DNA of 64,000 nt from contig NZ_JBGSRV010000020.1 of the NCBI RefSeq assembly GCF_041737375.1, forward strand, positions 62,001-126,000, written 5' to 3'. The notes under the pieces were generated by a model, which had not been told where the DNA came from, searched no databases, and saw nothing but the letters and a program-made list of their open reading frames with translations. The number at the start of each line of letters is the position of its first letter. Positions within the stretch are counted from its first letter, which is position 1. The stretch comes from Vampirovibrio sp041737375 (lineage in GTDB: Bacteria > Cyanobacteriota > Vampirovibrionia > Vampirovibrionales > Vampirovibrionaceae). A program made the position numbers and the translations under genes. Below, piece by piece: positions 17,018 to 26,727 of this stretch.

Positions 17018-17956
17018 TTAGCTGCCCGCATGGATTTCAGTACCCGCTTGTCCGGCCAAAGCTTCCACCGTTTTTTCCAGGCTGGTGATAAAGGCCCGTT
17101 TGCCACCGTGCCGCACATAATCAATCATGGCCGCCACTTTAGGCCCCATGCTACCGGCCCCAAAATGCCCTTCCGCCTGATACTGTTCAGCTTCGGCCAA
17201 AGAAAGGCGCAATAGCGCTTTTTGATTGGGTTGACCGAAATTGAGACACACGTTTTCTACCTCGGTACAAATAATCAAATTTTCAATTTTCAGGGTTTTG
17301 GCCAGCAGGCAGGAGGTGAAATCCTTGTCAATGACAGCTTCAATGCCTTGAAACACCCCATCTTTTTTGTACACCGGAATGCCCCCGCCTCCGCAACATA
17401 ACACCAGAAATTCATGATCAATCAGGTGTCGAATGGGGGCTGCCTCTAAAATTCGCAAAGGCTTGGGAGAGGGAACCATGCGGCGATAGCCCCGATTGGC
17501 GTCCGGGCCGACAATCCAGCCCCGTTCATCATACAGGCGCTGGGCCTCATCGGCGTTAATAAAGCGGCCTACCGGCTTGCTGGGCTTCTGGAAGGCTGCG
17601 TCATCGGGGTTGACTTCCACCAGCGTATTTACCGCCATAACCGGCTTTTCAATCCCGGCTTCCAGCAATTGTCTGGTCAATTCACGGGTGAGCCAATAGC
17701 CAATTTCGCCCTGAGTCCAGGATACGCAAGTGTCCAGCGTAACCGGTGTTTCAAACAAACGGGCCGAGGTTTCCGCCATATCCAGCAGATTACCCACCTG
17801 AGGCCCGTTGCCAAAAGTAATAACCGGTAGATAACCGCTTTGATAAACCTGCACAATTTTTTGGCAAACGGAGCGAACCATTTGCGGGCAAAGGTTATTT
17901 CCACTTTTTTTATCGTAGAGGGCATTGCCCCCAATGGCGATTAAAACCGATTCCAT
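17018..17956 (-). CDS. arcC: Carbamate kinase
   Basis: An amino-acid-kinase fold enzyme that reversibly makes ATP and carbamate (then NH3/CO2) from carbamoyl phosphate and ADP. Seen: AIGGNALYD, FGNGPQVGN, RRMVPSPKP and the C-terminal GHFGAGSMGPKVAAMIDY, all typical. Start ATG 17956 (MESVLIAIGGNA); a TTG 15 bases further is less likely. No arginine deiminase or ornithine carbamoyltransferase gene is nearby, so its pathway partner (arginine, purine or cyanate breakdown) is open. Confidence 0.95.
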   Translation of the reverse strand: MESVLIAIGGNALYDKKSGNNLCPQMVRSVCQKIVQVYQSGYLPVITFGNGPQVGNLLDMAETSARLFETPVTLDTCVSWTQGEIGYWLTRELTRQLLEAGIEKPVMAVNTLVEVNPDDAAFQKPSKPVGRFINADEAQRLYDERGWIVGPDANRGYRRMVPSPKPLRILEAAPIRHLIDHEFLVLCCGGGGIPVYKKDGVFQGIEAVIDKDFTSCLLAKTLKIENLIICTEVENVCLNFGQPNQKALLRLSLAEAEQYQAEGHFGAGSMGPKVAAMIDYVRHGGKRAFITSLEKTVEALAGQAGTEIHAGS

Positions 17957-18026
17957 AACCGAACGTTCCAACCTTCCAGACGGCTGCCGTCACTCAATAT
18001 TGTCACTCGTTCAAGGCCCCGGGGCT

Positions 18027-18054
18027 TTGCGTGAGCCTGCCATTTGCCTATAAT
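18027..18054 (+). promoter_or_regulatory. Promoter of the cysteine desulfurase gene
   Basis: TTGCGT (18027-18032), a 16-base spacer and a perfect TATAAT (18049-18054). Transcription from about 18061 excludes the GTG at 18031 as a start and points to ATG 18112. Confidence 0.6.
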
Positions 18055-18111
18055 AAAAACCATAGCACAATCCGGCCTTTTGAGGCCAGTAAGAACCGCC
18101 CTGCACCCTGC

Positions 18112-19287
18112 ATGACCTTATCTCCCCAGCTACCTGTTTATATGGATCACGCCGCCACTACCCCGCTGGACCCTTTGGTGTTAGAGGCTATGCTGCCTTA
18201 TTGGCAGGAGCGTTTTGGCAACCCCTCCAGTTTACACCGTTGGGGTAGAGAGGCTCGTCAGGCCCTGCAAGCGTCTCGGCAAACCCTTGCTAACGCTTTG
18301 GGCTGCCAGCCGGGAGAAATTTACTTTACCAGTGGGGCCACAGAGGCCAATAATTTGGCCATATTGGGGTTGGGGCCAGTTTTAAAAAGCAAGGGACGTC
18401 ACTTGATTACCACCCAAATTGAGCATGCGGCCATTGCCAGCCCTTGCCAGTGGCTGGAGTCGCAAGGTTGGGAGGTCACCTGGCTGCCTGTGGATGCCGA
18501 GGGCTTTGTGTCCCCTGAGTCGTTACTGGCCGCCTTGCGTCCTGATACGGCGCTGGTTTCAATCATTCATGGCAACAACGAAATTGGAACCGTTCAGGAT
18601 ATCCAGAAACTGGGGGCCTTGTTGGGCGCTCACAACGTTTTGTTTCATGTGGACGCCGTGCAAACGGTGGGCAAATTGCCTCTCACTTTATCGGCCTTAC
18701 CGGTGGATTATCTGAGTTTTTCGGGCCACAAAATTTACGGGCCAAAGGGGATAGGGGCCTTGTATGTTCGCGAGGGTTGCCCGTTGCCGGTGGCTCAGGT
18801 GATGGGGGGTGGTCAGGAATTGAGTGTGCGCTCTGGCACTGAGAATTTGGCGGGCATTGTGGGTATGGCCAAGGCGCTGGAACGATGTGTGCAAAACTTG
18901 AGTGTGGAAACCCCTCGATTACAGGACTTACAGGCGCAGTTGATTCAAGCGGTTGAATTGGCGGTGCCTGACGCTATTTTGAATGGGCCACGAAATCTCA
19001 CCCAACGAGTGCCGGGGAACGTGCATTTTTCGTTTCCGCCCGCGGAAGGCGAGGCGCTGGTGTTGCATCTGGATTTGAAGGGTATTGCGGTTTCCAGTGG
19101 ATCGGCTTGCCATAGCGCGGTGATTGAACCATCCCGAGTGGTTCAGGCCTTGGGCAAAAGCGAGGCCATTGCCAAGGCCACGGTGCGTTTTTCATTGGGG
19201 CGAGATAACACGGCGGCTGATGTGCAGCGGGTGGCCACCGTATTGCCGGGCATTGTAAACCGCTTCATAAAGAAGGGGAATCCTTAA
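18112..19287 (+). CDS. Cysteine desulfurase (NifS/IscS family)
   Basis: A PLP enzyme that removes sulfur from cysteine for Fe-S clusters and thiolated tRNA. MDHAATTPLDP opens the protein, SFSGHKIYGPKG holds the PLP lysine (Lys207), and SSGSACHS holds the catalytic cysteine (Cys333), so both key residues are present. The start is set by the promoter at 18049-18054; the ribosome-binding site is weak. No iscU/sufE-type partner is adjacent. ruvB follows on the same strand. Confidence 0.93.
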   Translation: MTLSPQLPVYMDHAATTPLDPLVLEAMLPYWQERFGNPSSLHRWGREARQALQASRQTLANALGCQPGEIYFTSGATEANNLAILGLGPVLKSKGRHLITTQIEHAAIASPCQWLESQGWEVTWLPVDAEGFVSPESLLAALRPDTALVSIIHGNNEIGTVQDIQKLGALLGAHNVLFHVDAVQTVGKLPLTLSALPVDYLSFSGHKIYGPKGIGALYVREGCPLPVAQVMGGGQELSVRSGTENLAGIVGMAKALERCVQNLSVETPRLQDLQAQLIQAVELAVPDAILNGPRNLTQRVPGNVHFSFPPAEGEALVLHLDLKGIAVSSGSACHSAVIEPSRVVQALGKSEAIAKATVRFSLGRDNTAADVQRVATVLPGIVNRFIKKGNP

Positions 19288-19352
19288 AGAGAGCCTTGTT
19301 CGGGCTTTATACTTCTCGGTGCTACAATAGGGACATCCCAAGCGATCAGCCC

Positions 19353-20549
19353 ATGTTTCACCGATTGAATCGCAGAGAGCAGCTTTACGTGACTATCCAG
19401 TTTTCCTCTAATTCCTCGCCCGATAAGCCCCCCAAGGCTGCCGGGAAAGTAACCGCTGCCAGTGTGGATGAAGCGGTTCGCCAAGCCTTGCAACCCAAGC
19501 CGGTGGCTAAAGAACGCGCTGGCTTACTTAAGGAAAAAGAAACGGCTTACGATCACCGGCTGGAAAACACCATTCGGCCCAAAACCCTGGGCGATTACAT
19601 CGGACAATCCGCGCTGAAGGGTAGTATTCAAATCGGGCTAGATGCCGCCAAAAGCAGGGAAGAAGCACTGGATCACCTGTTGCTTTACGGGCCGCCCGGT
19701 TTGGGGAAAACCACGCTGGCTATGGTGATTGCTCAGGAAATGAGCGCCGAGATTCATATTACGTCGGCTCCGGCTTTAGAGCGTCCCCGTGATATTTTGG
19801 GAATTTTAATGAGCATGAGGCCCGGCAGCGTTTTGTTTATCGATGAAATTCATCGCTTAAACAAAGTGGCGGAAGAAATTTTATACCCGGCCATGGAAGA
19901 TTTCGCCCTGGATCGCACCATTGGCAAGGGCGAAGGCACTAAAATTTTGCGGGTGCCGCTGCCTCGCTTTACCTTGATTGGGGCTACCACCAAAGCCGGT
20001 TCCCTGTCCGGGCCACTGCGAGATCGCTTTGGGTTGATTTACCGGCTCAACTTTTACAGCCACGCAGAATTGGCGGATATCGTGTTGCGTTCTGCCAAAA
20101 TTTTGAATATTGAAGCGGATGCGGAAGGCGCGTTAACCATTGCCATTCGCTCTCGAGGCACCCCACGTATCGCCAACCGTTTGCTGCGCCGGGTGCGGGA
20201 CTTTATGGCGGTTAAAAAAGCGGGAGAAACCGTCATTAACGCCACCATCGCTAATCAGGCGCTGGATTTGTTTGAGATTGATCCGTTGGGGTTAGACCCC
20301 ACCGATCGGCAGTTGCTGAAGCTGATGATTGAGAATTTTTCGGGTGGCCCGGTGGGTCTGGAAACGCTGGCCTCTTCATTGGGCGAGGATCCCCGCACTC
20401 TGGAAGATGTGTATGAGCCTTATCTGCTGCAGGCCGGTTTAATCAACCGTACCCAGCGAGGGCGCACTGTCACCGGGAACGCTTACCGGCATTTGGGATA
20501 CCGCTTGCCCATGGGTTGGGCCGAACAAGCACAACTTGAGCTGGATTGA
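19353..20549 (+). CDS. ruvB: Holliday junction branch-migration ATPase RuvB
   Basis: An AAA+ motor that drives branch migration with RuvA. Walker A is YGPPGLGKTT, Walker B LFIDEIHRL, sensor/arginine-finger region GATTKAGSLSGPLRDRFG, and the C-terminal winged helix follows (RTQRGRTVTGNAYRHLG). The N-terminal extension of about 50-60 residues before the core is variable in the family. Start ATG 19353 or GTG 19389; a TACAAT near 19321 suggests transcription begins after 19330, so the frame to 19296 is excluded. Confidence 0.97.
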   Translation: MFHRLNRREQLYVTIQFSSNSSPDKPPKAAGKVTAASVDEAVRQALQPKPVAKERAGLLKEKETAYDHRLENTIRPKTLGDYIGQSALKGSIQIGLDAAKSREEALDHLLLYGPPGLGKTTLAMVIAQEMSAEIHITSAPALERPRDILGILMSMRPGSVLFIDEIHRLNKVAEEILYPAMEDFALDRTIGKGEGTKILRVPLPRFTLIGATTKAGSLSGPLRDRFGLIYRLNFYSHAELADIVLRSAKILNIEADAEGALTIAIRSRGTPRIANRLLRRVRDFMAVKKAGETVINATIANQALDLFEIDPLGLDPTDRQLLKLMIENFSGGPVGLETLASSLGEDPRTLEDVYEPYLLQAGLINRTQRGRTVTGNAYRHLGYRLPMGWAEQAQLELD

Positions 20550-20594
20550 GAGTCTGGAGATACGGGCTACACGATAACGAAGAGCGAGGGACCT

Positions 20595-21881
20595 GTGACG
20601 GTTAAGAGTGGCAAGCGCCATCAAGCGAAATTATGGATGGTAGCGGCAGGGCTAATGGCATTGGGACTGCTGGGTGGAGCCACCAACGGCAACGCACTGG
20701 CCGAGGACACTTATTCAGCCCTTCAGTTGTCGCCTGCCCCTGTTCAGAAAAAGGCTTCAACCACCGCCACACCCTCTGTGTCACTCCCTGACGACCCTGC
20801 TGAAGCCAAAAGCCTGCCCACGGAAGGTGAGCTTTACGGGGTGGTCATCAAGGTGGAGCCATCGGGGCAGCCTGCCTCTGAGCGCCCTTTCTCCAAGCCT
20901 GTTCAGGGCGTTGAAACGCTGCAAACAGTTACCATTCGGCTGGAAACCAATCCCAAAACGCTGAACCTGAAAAGCAACCAGATTCAGGTTGAAAACGTGC
21001 TGGGGGAGAATCCGGCTTATAACATTCCCCTGAAGCCCGGAGCCAGAGTGTTGCTGCATGCCGAAAAAGACGCAAAAACCGCCCAGTGGCAATTTTATCT
21101 GGCCAATCGTAACCGCACCCCGGCATTGATGATTTTGGGGGCCATCACGGTCATGGCCATTGTACTGCTTGGGGGTGCTGAAGTGACCAAGCATGCGGTT
21201 TTGGTCGCCCTGATGCTGACCGGCTGCTACAAGGCATTGTTTCCGGCTTTGTTGGCAGGCACCACCGGGCCCTACTGGATTTTTCTGATGTGTGGGATGT
21301 TTACCATTCTAGGTACTTTTATTTATCAAACACCGGGCAGTAAAGCGTTTAGCCGGGAGCAGTCGGTGGTCATCCTCAGTACGCTGGGTGGGTTGCTGAT
21401 ACTGGCCGCTATTATGTGGGTGATGGGTGAGATTACCCCCTTGAATGGTTATTCCAGCGAAGGATTGGCCTCGCTTTGGCATCGTTCCCCGCACATGGAT
21501 TACTGGACGCTGTTTATGGCGGGGCTTTTGTTTGCCTTTCAGGGTTTTTTGTTTTACCTGTGCTGGACTTTGGCTCAAAATCGTAAGGATAGCGAGTTGC
21601 TGAGCTTTTGGCAGCGTTTTGACATTGTGATGCTGCGGGGGCGGCGCATGATGGGGCCTTTAATTTCCTCGTTGGGGCTTTTGTTTGTGGGTTTGTTTAT
21701 GCCCCTTTTGTTGCAAATGGAAGGCACCCCCACTGCCCAGTTTGTGAATCTGGAAAGTACCGCCTCTATAATTGCGTTTGCTTTTTCGGGTGGTTTAACT
21801 TTAATGCTGACGGTTCCCTTAACGGCTCTAATTGCCGGTTGGCGGCTCAGCACCAAGGCCCATGTGGAGCGTGAATCCTAA
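20595..21881 (+). CDS. YibE/F-like multi-pass membrane protein (428 aa)
   Basis: A signal sequence (LWMVAAGLMALGLLGG...NALA) leads into an extracytoplasmic beta-rich domain (about 60-175) and then about seven transmembrane helices from residue 178 on. The layout (extracellular domain with G-x-V-L-L, then a helix bundle) resembles YibE/F family proteins of Gram-positives, which have no settled function. The GTG start has GAGGGA 5 bases upstream. It may be co-transcribed with ruvB, 45 bases upstream. Confidence 0.6.
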   Translation: MTVKSGKRHQAKLWMVAAGLMALGLLGGATNGNALAEDTYSALQLSPAPVQKKASTTATPSVSLPDDPAEAKSLPTEGELYGVVIKVEPSGQPASERPFSKPVQGVETLQTVTIRLETNPKTLNLKSNQIQVENVLGENPAYNIPLKPGARVLLHAEKDAKTAQWQFYLANRNRTPALMILGAITVMAIVLLGGAEVTKHAVLVALMLTGCYKALFPALLAGTTGPYWIFLMCGMFTILGTFIYQTPGSKAFSREQSVVILSTLGGLLILAAIMWVMGEITPLNGYSSEGLASLWHRSPHMDYWTLFMAGLLFAFQGFLFYLCWTLAQNRKDSELLSFWQRFDIVMLRGRRMMGPLISSLGLLFVGLFMPLLLQMEGTPTAQFVNLESTASIIAFAFSGGLTLMLTVPLTALIAGWRLSTKAHVERES

Positions 21882-22007
21882 CGTATTAACGTATGTTTTA
21901 GTGCGAACCATAAATATTTTTTTCTCTGGAAGGGACTGATGGTTTTTCCTGCAGTCGTTTATGGCACAATTGAAATGAATAAATGTTGGGTAAGGATTTA
22001 GAGAGCC

Positions 22008-22631
22008 ATGGCAGAATCAACACGGATAAAGTCCGAGCAGGAACAGTTTTGGGAGGGCGAATTCGGGAGTACCTATACCGTTCGCAATGCCGTTCAACCT
22101 GAACAGAGAACCAAGTTTTTCGGCCAAATTTTAAAATTGGCACCTGGCGTTCAGTCGGTGTGTGAATTGGGAGCCAATAAAGGGCATAACCTGTTGGCCA
22201 TTCACTCGCTGAACCCTGAAATCCAATTAACCGGTTTGGAATTGAATCCCAATGCGCTGGCAGAATTGAAAAGCCATGCGGGGTTAGAAGGGGTCCAAGG
22301 CTCTATTCAAACGTTTAATCCCAATCGGCTTTTTGATTTGGTGTATACCTGTGGTGTGCTGATTCACCTGAACCCCGATGATTTAACCGCCGCTTATCAA
22401 AAAATGTGCCAGCTTTCCAATCGATATATTTTAATTAACGAATACTATAATCCTTCTCCGGTTGAATTGGGCTACCGGGGCCACGAGGGCAAATTGTTCA
22501 AACGGGATTTTGGTGGCGAGTTCTGGGACGCCAATGAAGGCCAGGTTAAACTGGTTGATTACGGTTTTCTGTGGCAGCGGGTAGAGCCTTCCTGGGATAA
22601 CTCCACCTGGTGGTTATTCGAGAAAATTTAG
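22008..22631 (+). CDS. Pseudaminic-acid-biosynthesis-associated methylase (207 aa)
   Basis: A class I SAM methyltransferase. The glycine-rich SAM loop is VCELGANKGHN and the acidic motif is LTGLELNP. The opening EQFWEGEFGSTYTVRN and the ending EPSWDNSTWWLFEK match the family known as pseudaminic acid biosynthesis-associated methylase (TIGR03587 type). Such genes often lie in flagellin- or surface-glycan loci and would methylate a nonulosonic-acid sugar. No other Pse/Leg gene is in the window, so it stands apart here. Confidence 0.85.
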   Translation: MAESTRIKSEQEQFWEGEFGSTYTVRNAVQPEQRTKFFGQILKLAPGVQSVCELGANKGHNLLAIHSLNPEIQLTGLELNPNALAELKSHAGLEGVQGSIQTFNPNRLFDLVYTCGVLIHLNPDDLTAAYQKMCQLSNRYILINEYYNPSPVELGYRGHEGKLFKRDFGGEFWDANEGQVKLVDYGFLWQRVEPSWDNSTWWLFEKI

Positions 22632-22663
22632 AACGCTTTTTGCCACTCAGTTTGAATCATGTC

Positions 22664-22700
22664 CAGTCAGTCGCTTCTGTTTGAGGCGACTGACTGTTAT
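22664..22700. terminator. Hairpin between convergent methylase and uvrB genes
   Basis: A perfect 11-bp stem (CAGTCAGTCGC 22664-22674 with GCGACTGACTG 22686-22696) with an 11-base loop. The T-run after it is poor (TTATTG), so it may be a weak terminator serving the convergent pair. Confidence 0.5.
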
Positions 22701-22774
22701 TGAGCCGTACCAGCCTTTTTGTACGCACATGGGCATGGCATCAATACCGTATTGCTCACGCTGGCGCGTAATGC

Positions 22775-24808
22775 TCAGGAAACGCCCTGGTTTTCCATGG
22801 CTTTTTTGAAGGCCATCATCTGATCTCGCAGTTGGGCGGCTTTTTCAAATTCCAGCATACGGGCGGCCGCCTTCATTTCTATTTCCAGCGCTTCAATTAA
22901 AGCGGGTAAGTCTTTGGGCGCTATTTCCTCAATGGCCGCTTTGGCTTTACGACTGCCCTTACGGCTAGCCCCCCGCCCATTGCCACCCTCTTCATCACCA
23001 CCCATGTTGCCGATAATTTCCAGCAAGCCGTAAGTAATATCTTTTTGAATGGTTTTGGGGGTAATGCCATTTTTTTGGTTATAGGCCATTTGAATGTCCC
23101 GACGGCGAGAGGTTTCATCCATGGTCTTGCGCATACTCTCGGTGATATTGTCGGCGTACAAAATTACCATGCCAGCGGCGTTTCGGGCGGCCCGGCCAAT
23201 GGTCTGGATCAAGCTGGATTCTGAGCGCAGGAAGCCTTCCTTGTCAGCATCCATAATCACCACCAGCGTTACTTCCGGCAAATCCAGCCCTTCTCGCAGC
23301 AAGTTCACCCCAACCAGCACATCAAAATCGCCCAGCCGTAAATCCCGAATAATTTCCATGCGCTCAATGGGTTTGATTTCACTATGCAGATAGCGCACTT
23401 TCACGCTCAGCGTCTCAAAGTACTCGGTTAAATCTTCGGCCATGCGCTTGGTTAGGGTGGTAATCAGCACCCGCTCATTGCGTGCCACTCGGGCCTGAAT
23501 TTCTTCCAGTAAATCATCCACCTGATTTTGAGTGGGGCGCACTTCAACCACCGGATCCAGCAGGCCGGTGGGCCGGATAATTTGGTGGGCAATTTGAAGA
23601 GATTCGTTGAGTTCGTACTGGGCGGGAGTGGCGGAAACATAAATGCGCTGCCCCACTCGCTCCCAGAACTCTTCAAACATCAGCGGGCGGTTGTCTTTGG
23701 CGCAAGGCAGGCGAAAGCCATAATCCACCAGGGTTTCCTTGCGAGCCCGGTCCCCGTGGTACATACCACGCAACTGGGGAATGGTCACATGCGATTCATC
23801 GATGATCAGCAAAAAATCTTTGGGAAAGTAATCCAGCAGGGTTTTGGGCGGGGTGCCGGGGGGGCGATCCTCAAAAATGCGGCTGTAATTTTCAATGCCG
23901 TTACAGTAGCCCACTTCCCGAATCATTTCCAAATCCCGGATGGTGCGCTGTTCCAGCCGCTGGGCTTCCAGCATTTTGCCCATATCATAGAGTTCTCGTA
24001 AGCGCTCATCCAGCTCAAACTGGATCTGTCGGGTGGCTCGCTCTACATCGTCCCGGTTGGCCACATAGTGAATGGCGGGGTAAATGACCACGTCTTCCGG
24101 CATATCCAGAATTTCACCGGTTTCCGGGTCCACAACGCTAATGCGCTCAACTTCGTCTCCAAACAGCTCCAGCCGGATAATTTTTTCCTCGTGGGCGGGA
24201 TGAATTTCGATAATATCGCCTCTGGCCCGAAAATGCGCCCGTTTTAAATCCAGATCATTCCGGTGGTACTGGTTGCGAATCAGGGTCATCAGCAAGTCAT
24301 CGCGATCCATTTCGCCGCCCGTTTTCAGGCGAATGGCGGCTTTAAAATAGTTGTCTGGCAAGCCCAGGCCGTAAATACAACTGACGCTGGCCACCACAAT
24401 CGCATCTCGCCGTTCAAACAGGCTGCGGGTGGTTGAGTGTCGCAGCCGGTCAATTTCTTCATTAACGCTGGCTGTCTTTTCAATATAGGTATCGGTACGA
24501 GGAATGTAGGCTTCTGGCTGATAGTAATCGTAATAGCTAATAAAGTACTCTACGGCGTTGTCCGGGAAGAATTCTCGCAGTTCGTTATAAAGTTGAGCGG
24601 CCAGTGTTTTATTGTGGGACACCACCAGGGTGGGCCGTTGAACCTGCTGAATGACATTGGCCATGGTAAATGTTTTGCCCGATCCGGTAACCCCCAACAG
24701 CGTTTGGGCGGGCAGCCCGTCGTTCAGCCCTTGCGTTAATAAATCAATGGCTTGGGGTTGATCGCCTGAGGGCTGATAATGAGAGGCTAATGAAAACAGT
24801 TTGGACAT
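22775..24808 (-). CDS. uvrB: Excinuclease ABC subunit UvrB
   Basis: A nucleotide-excision-repair damage-verification helicase. Walker A is GVTGSGKTFTMANV, the beta-hairpin region is SYYDYYQPEAYIP, helicase motif II reads IDESH, and motif VI QTIGRAARN; the C-terminal UVR domain (LEIEMKAAARMLEFEKAAQLRDQM) binds UvrC. I start at ATG 24808 (MSKLFSLASHYQPSGDQP), giving 677 residues, the usual length; the longer frame to 24937 runs through the likely promoter. Confidence 0.98.
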   Translation of the reverse strand: MSKLFSLASHYQPSGDQPQAIDLLTQGLNDGLPAQTLLGVTGSGKTFTMANVIQQVQRPTLVVSHNKTLAAQLYNELREFFPDNAVEYFISYYDYYQPEAYIPRTDTYIEKTASVNEEIDRLRHSTTRSLFERRDAIVVASVSCIYGLGLPDNYFKAAIRLKTGGEMDRDDLLMTLIRNQYHRNDLDLKRAHFRARGDIIEIHPAHEEKIIRLELFGDEVERISVVDPETGEILDMPEDVVIYPAIHYVANRDDVERATRQIQFELDERLRELYDMGKMLEAQRLEQRTIRDLEMIREVGYCNGIENYSRIFEDRPPGTPPKTLLDYFPKDFLLIIDESHVTIPQLRGMYHGDRARKETLVDYGFRLPCAKDNRPLMFEEFWERVGQRIYVSATPAQYELNESLQIAHQIIRPTGLLDPVVEVRPTQNQVDDLLEEIQARVARNERVLITTLTKRMAEDLTEYFETLSVKVRYLHSEIKPIERMEIIRDLRLGDFDVLVGVNLLREGLDLPEVTLVVIMDADKEGFLRSESSLIQTIGRAARNAAGMVILYADNITESMRKTMDETSRRRDIQMAYNQKNGITPKTIQKDITYGLLEIIGNMGGDEEGGNGRGASRKGSRKAKAAIEEIAPKDLPALIEALEIEMKAAARMLEFEKAAQLRDQMMAFKKAMENQGVS

Positions 24809-24920
24809 CCATCGATCATCCCCTTGTAAGGCAGGTTTGGCAAGCCATTTTATCCCGAATGGCTGACTTTTAGGCAAAGAAAATCCCCCCAATTGCTTGG
24901 AGGGATTACACGCATAGCAT

Positions 24921-24946
24921 AGTATAATCCACGTCACCGAAGTGAC
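24921..24946 (-). promoter_or_regulatory. uvrB -10 box with an upstream GTCAC/GTGAC inverted repeat
   Basis: TATACT on the minus strand (24921-24926), then GTCAC-CGAA-GTGAC (24933-24946), which covers the spacer upstream of the -10. The repeat could be an operator or the footprint of a regulator; it does not match a LexA box I know. Confidence 0.4.
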
Positions 24947-25206
24947 CTACCCTGTTCACCACTGTTAGTCAGTTAAAACTCGCCAATTTCGGTATGGGGC
25001 TGGAATCACAACGGGTTGGTATCTTTACAGGTTGTGATAATAGCCGGGGCCTTGGGCGGTTTTATTTTCTCTCTCTCTCAATTCTGTAAGGCGTCTCTTG
25101 ATTGAAGCCTCTTGTATTAATAAAAACATTTTTTGGCCGGGGATTGCCCACTGGCGTGTAAAAAAATATCAGGAAACATCCATAATAAAGATATCAATAC
25201 AACGTC

Positions 25207-25240
25207 AAAAGCACTCCTAAGGTCATCAGGAGTGCTTTGA
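25207..25240. terminator. Terminator of the efp-accB-accC operon
   Basis: AAAAGCACTCCT (25207-25218) pairs with AGGAGTGCTTT (25228-25238). On the minus strand the stem is followed by TTTTGACG. It begins about 15 bases after the accC stop. Confidence 0.8.
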
Positions 25241-25255
25241 ATTAAAAAACCGTAT

Positions 25256-26602
25256 TTAAACCAATGAGTGACGGACAATAAAGTCGGTGTAAACCTCTTT
25301 GCCCTCTTTGAAATGGGGGTTGTCCATCAGCTTGAGGTGAAAAGGAATGGTGGTTTTAATACCGGTTAAGGCGTACTCGTTTAAAGCACGTTTCATACGG
25401 GCAATGGCCTCTTCGCGATCCGCGCCCCATACAATGAGTTTAGAGGCCAGTGAATCGTAATACGGCGGGATTTTGTAGCCAGAGTACATATGGCTATCCA
25501 CCCGAACCCCTGGGCCACCGGGTGCCACATAGCCATCAATGGAGCCAGGACAAGGCATAAAGTTTTTATCGGGATCTTCGGCGTTAATGCGGCATTCAAT
25601 GGCATGTCCACGCAATACCACGTCATCTTGGGTAATGCGAAGCGGTTCACCGCAAGCCACCCGGATTTGTTCCTTAATCAGGTCAATACCGGTAATCATT
25701 TCAGTTACCGGATGCTCTACCTGAATGCGGGTGTTCATTTCCATAAAGTAGAAATTTAAATCGCTGTCGCAAAGCAGTTCAATGGTTCCTACCCCTTCGT
25801 ACCCAATTTTGCGAATGGCTTTTAAAATAATGTTGCCAATGCGTTCCCGGATTTCGGGGGTAACCACTGGGCTGGGCGCTTCTTCCAGCAGTTTTTGGTG
25901 GCGGCGCTGGATGGAGCAATCCCGCTCTCCCAGATGAACCACGTTGCCAAACTGGTCGGCCAATACCTGAAACTCAACGTGGCGCGGGTTGAGGATGTAT
26001 TTTTCAATATAGACCTCATCGTTGCCAAAAGCCGCTTTGGCTTCAGCACGGGCCATTTCCAGCTGGGTTTCCACTTCATCCTCGGATTTAACCAGCCGCA
26101 TGCCTTTACCGCCGCCGCCCGCAGTGGCTTTCACAATAATGGGATAACCGGCATGCTTGGCCCAGCCTTTCACCAGCTCGGCATCGGCAATGGTGCCATC
26201 CAGTCCGGGAACCACCGGAACGCCGACATCGGCCATGGTTTTTTTGGCGGTGGCCTTATCGCCCATGGTGCGAATCATGTGGGCAGAAGGCCCAATGAAT
26301 TTCACCTGGTGATCGGCGCAAATTTCAGCAAAAGTGGCGTTTTCCGCCAAAAAGCCATAACCGGGGTGAATGGCTTCCGCCCCCGACATCAGGGCCACGC
26401 TCATAATATTGGGGATATTCAGGTAGCTTTTGGCAGACTGGGCTGGCCCCACGCAGTAAGCCTCATCAGCCAGCTGGACATGAAGGCTTTCCTCATCTGC
26501 CTGGGAGTAGACGGCGACCGTCTTGATACCCAGTTCATGACAAGCACGAATGATACGAAGTGCGATTTCACCTCGATTGGCAACAAGCACCTTGTTGAAC
26601 AT
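25256..26602 (-). CDS. accC: Acetyl-CoA carboxylase, biotin carboxylase subunit
   Basis: 448 residues, the standard length. It begins MFNKVLVANRGEIALRIIRAC, has the ATP-grasp glycine-rich loop KATAGGGGKGMRLV, ERDCSIQRRHQKLLEEAPSP, and the catalytic EMNTRIQVEHPVTE. It carboxylates biotin on AccB, the first half of malonyl-CoA formation. It is the last gene of efp-accB-accC, an order common in cyanobacteria and relatives. Confidence 0.98.
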   Translation of the reverse strand: MFNKVLVANRGEIALRIIRACHELGIKTVAVYSQADEESLHVQLADEAYCVGPAQSAKSYLNIPNIMSVALMSGAEAIHPGYGFLAENATFAEICADHQVKFIGPSAHMIRTMGDKATAKKTMADVGVPVVPGLDGTIADAELVKGWAKHAGYPIIVKATAGGGGKGMRLVKSEDEVETQLEMARAEAKAAFGNDEVYIEKYILNPRHVEFQVLADQFGNVVHLGERDCSIQRRHQKLLEEAPSPVVTPEIRERIGNIILKAIRKIGYEGVGTIELLCDSDLNFYFMEMNTRIQVEHPVTEMITGIDLIKEQIRVACGEPLRITQDDVVLRGHAIECRINAEDPDKNFMPCPGSIDGYVAPGGPGVRVDSHMYSGYKIPPYYDSLASKLIVWGADREEAIARMKRALNEYALTGIKTTIPFHLKLMDNPHFKEGKEVYTDFIVRHSLV

Positions 26603-26727
26603 ACGTTACAATTCCTTGTTGTTAGCTAACTGTTTGATGAAGAAACACAAAGAGAAGCGATAAATTGATCAGCGTCATTCGGTTGTTGTAAAAGCAAACA
26701 CGCAAATTCAAAAAACAGGCGTGTTGG

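Larger units (their letters stand above)
24809..25255. other. 447-base gap: uvrB promoter region and accC terminator
   Basis: No gene is visible. It holds a uvrB -10 box, two inverted repeats and the terminator of the efp-accB-accC operon, each listed separately. An inverted repeat at 24883-24909 (AATCCCCCC / GGAGGGATT) would lie in the uvrB leader and is followed on the minus strand by ATTTTC. Confidence 0.5.
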
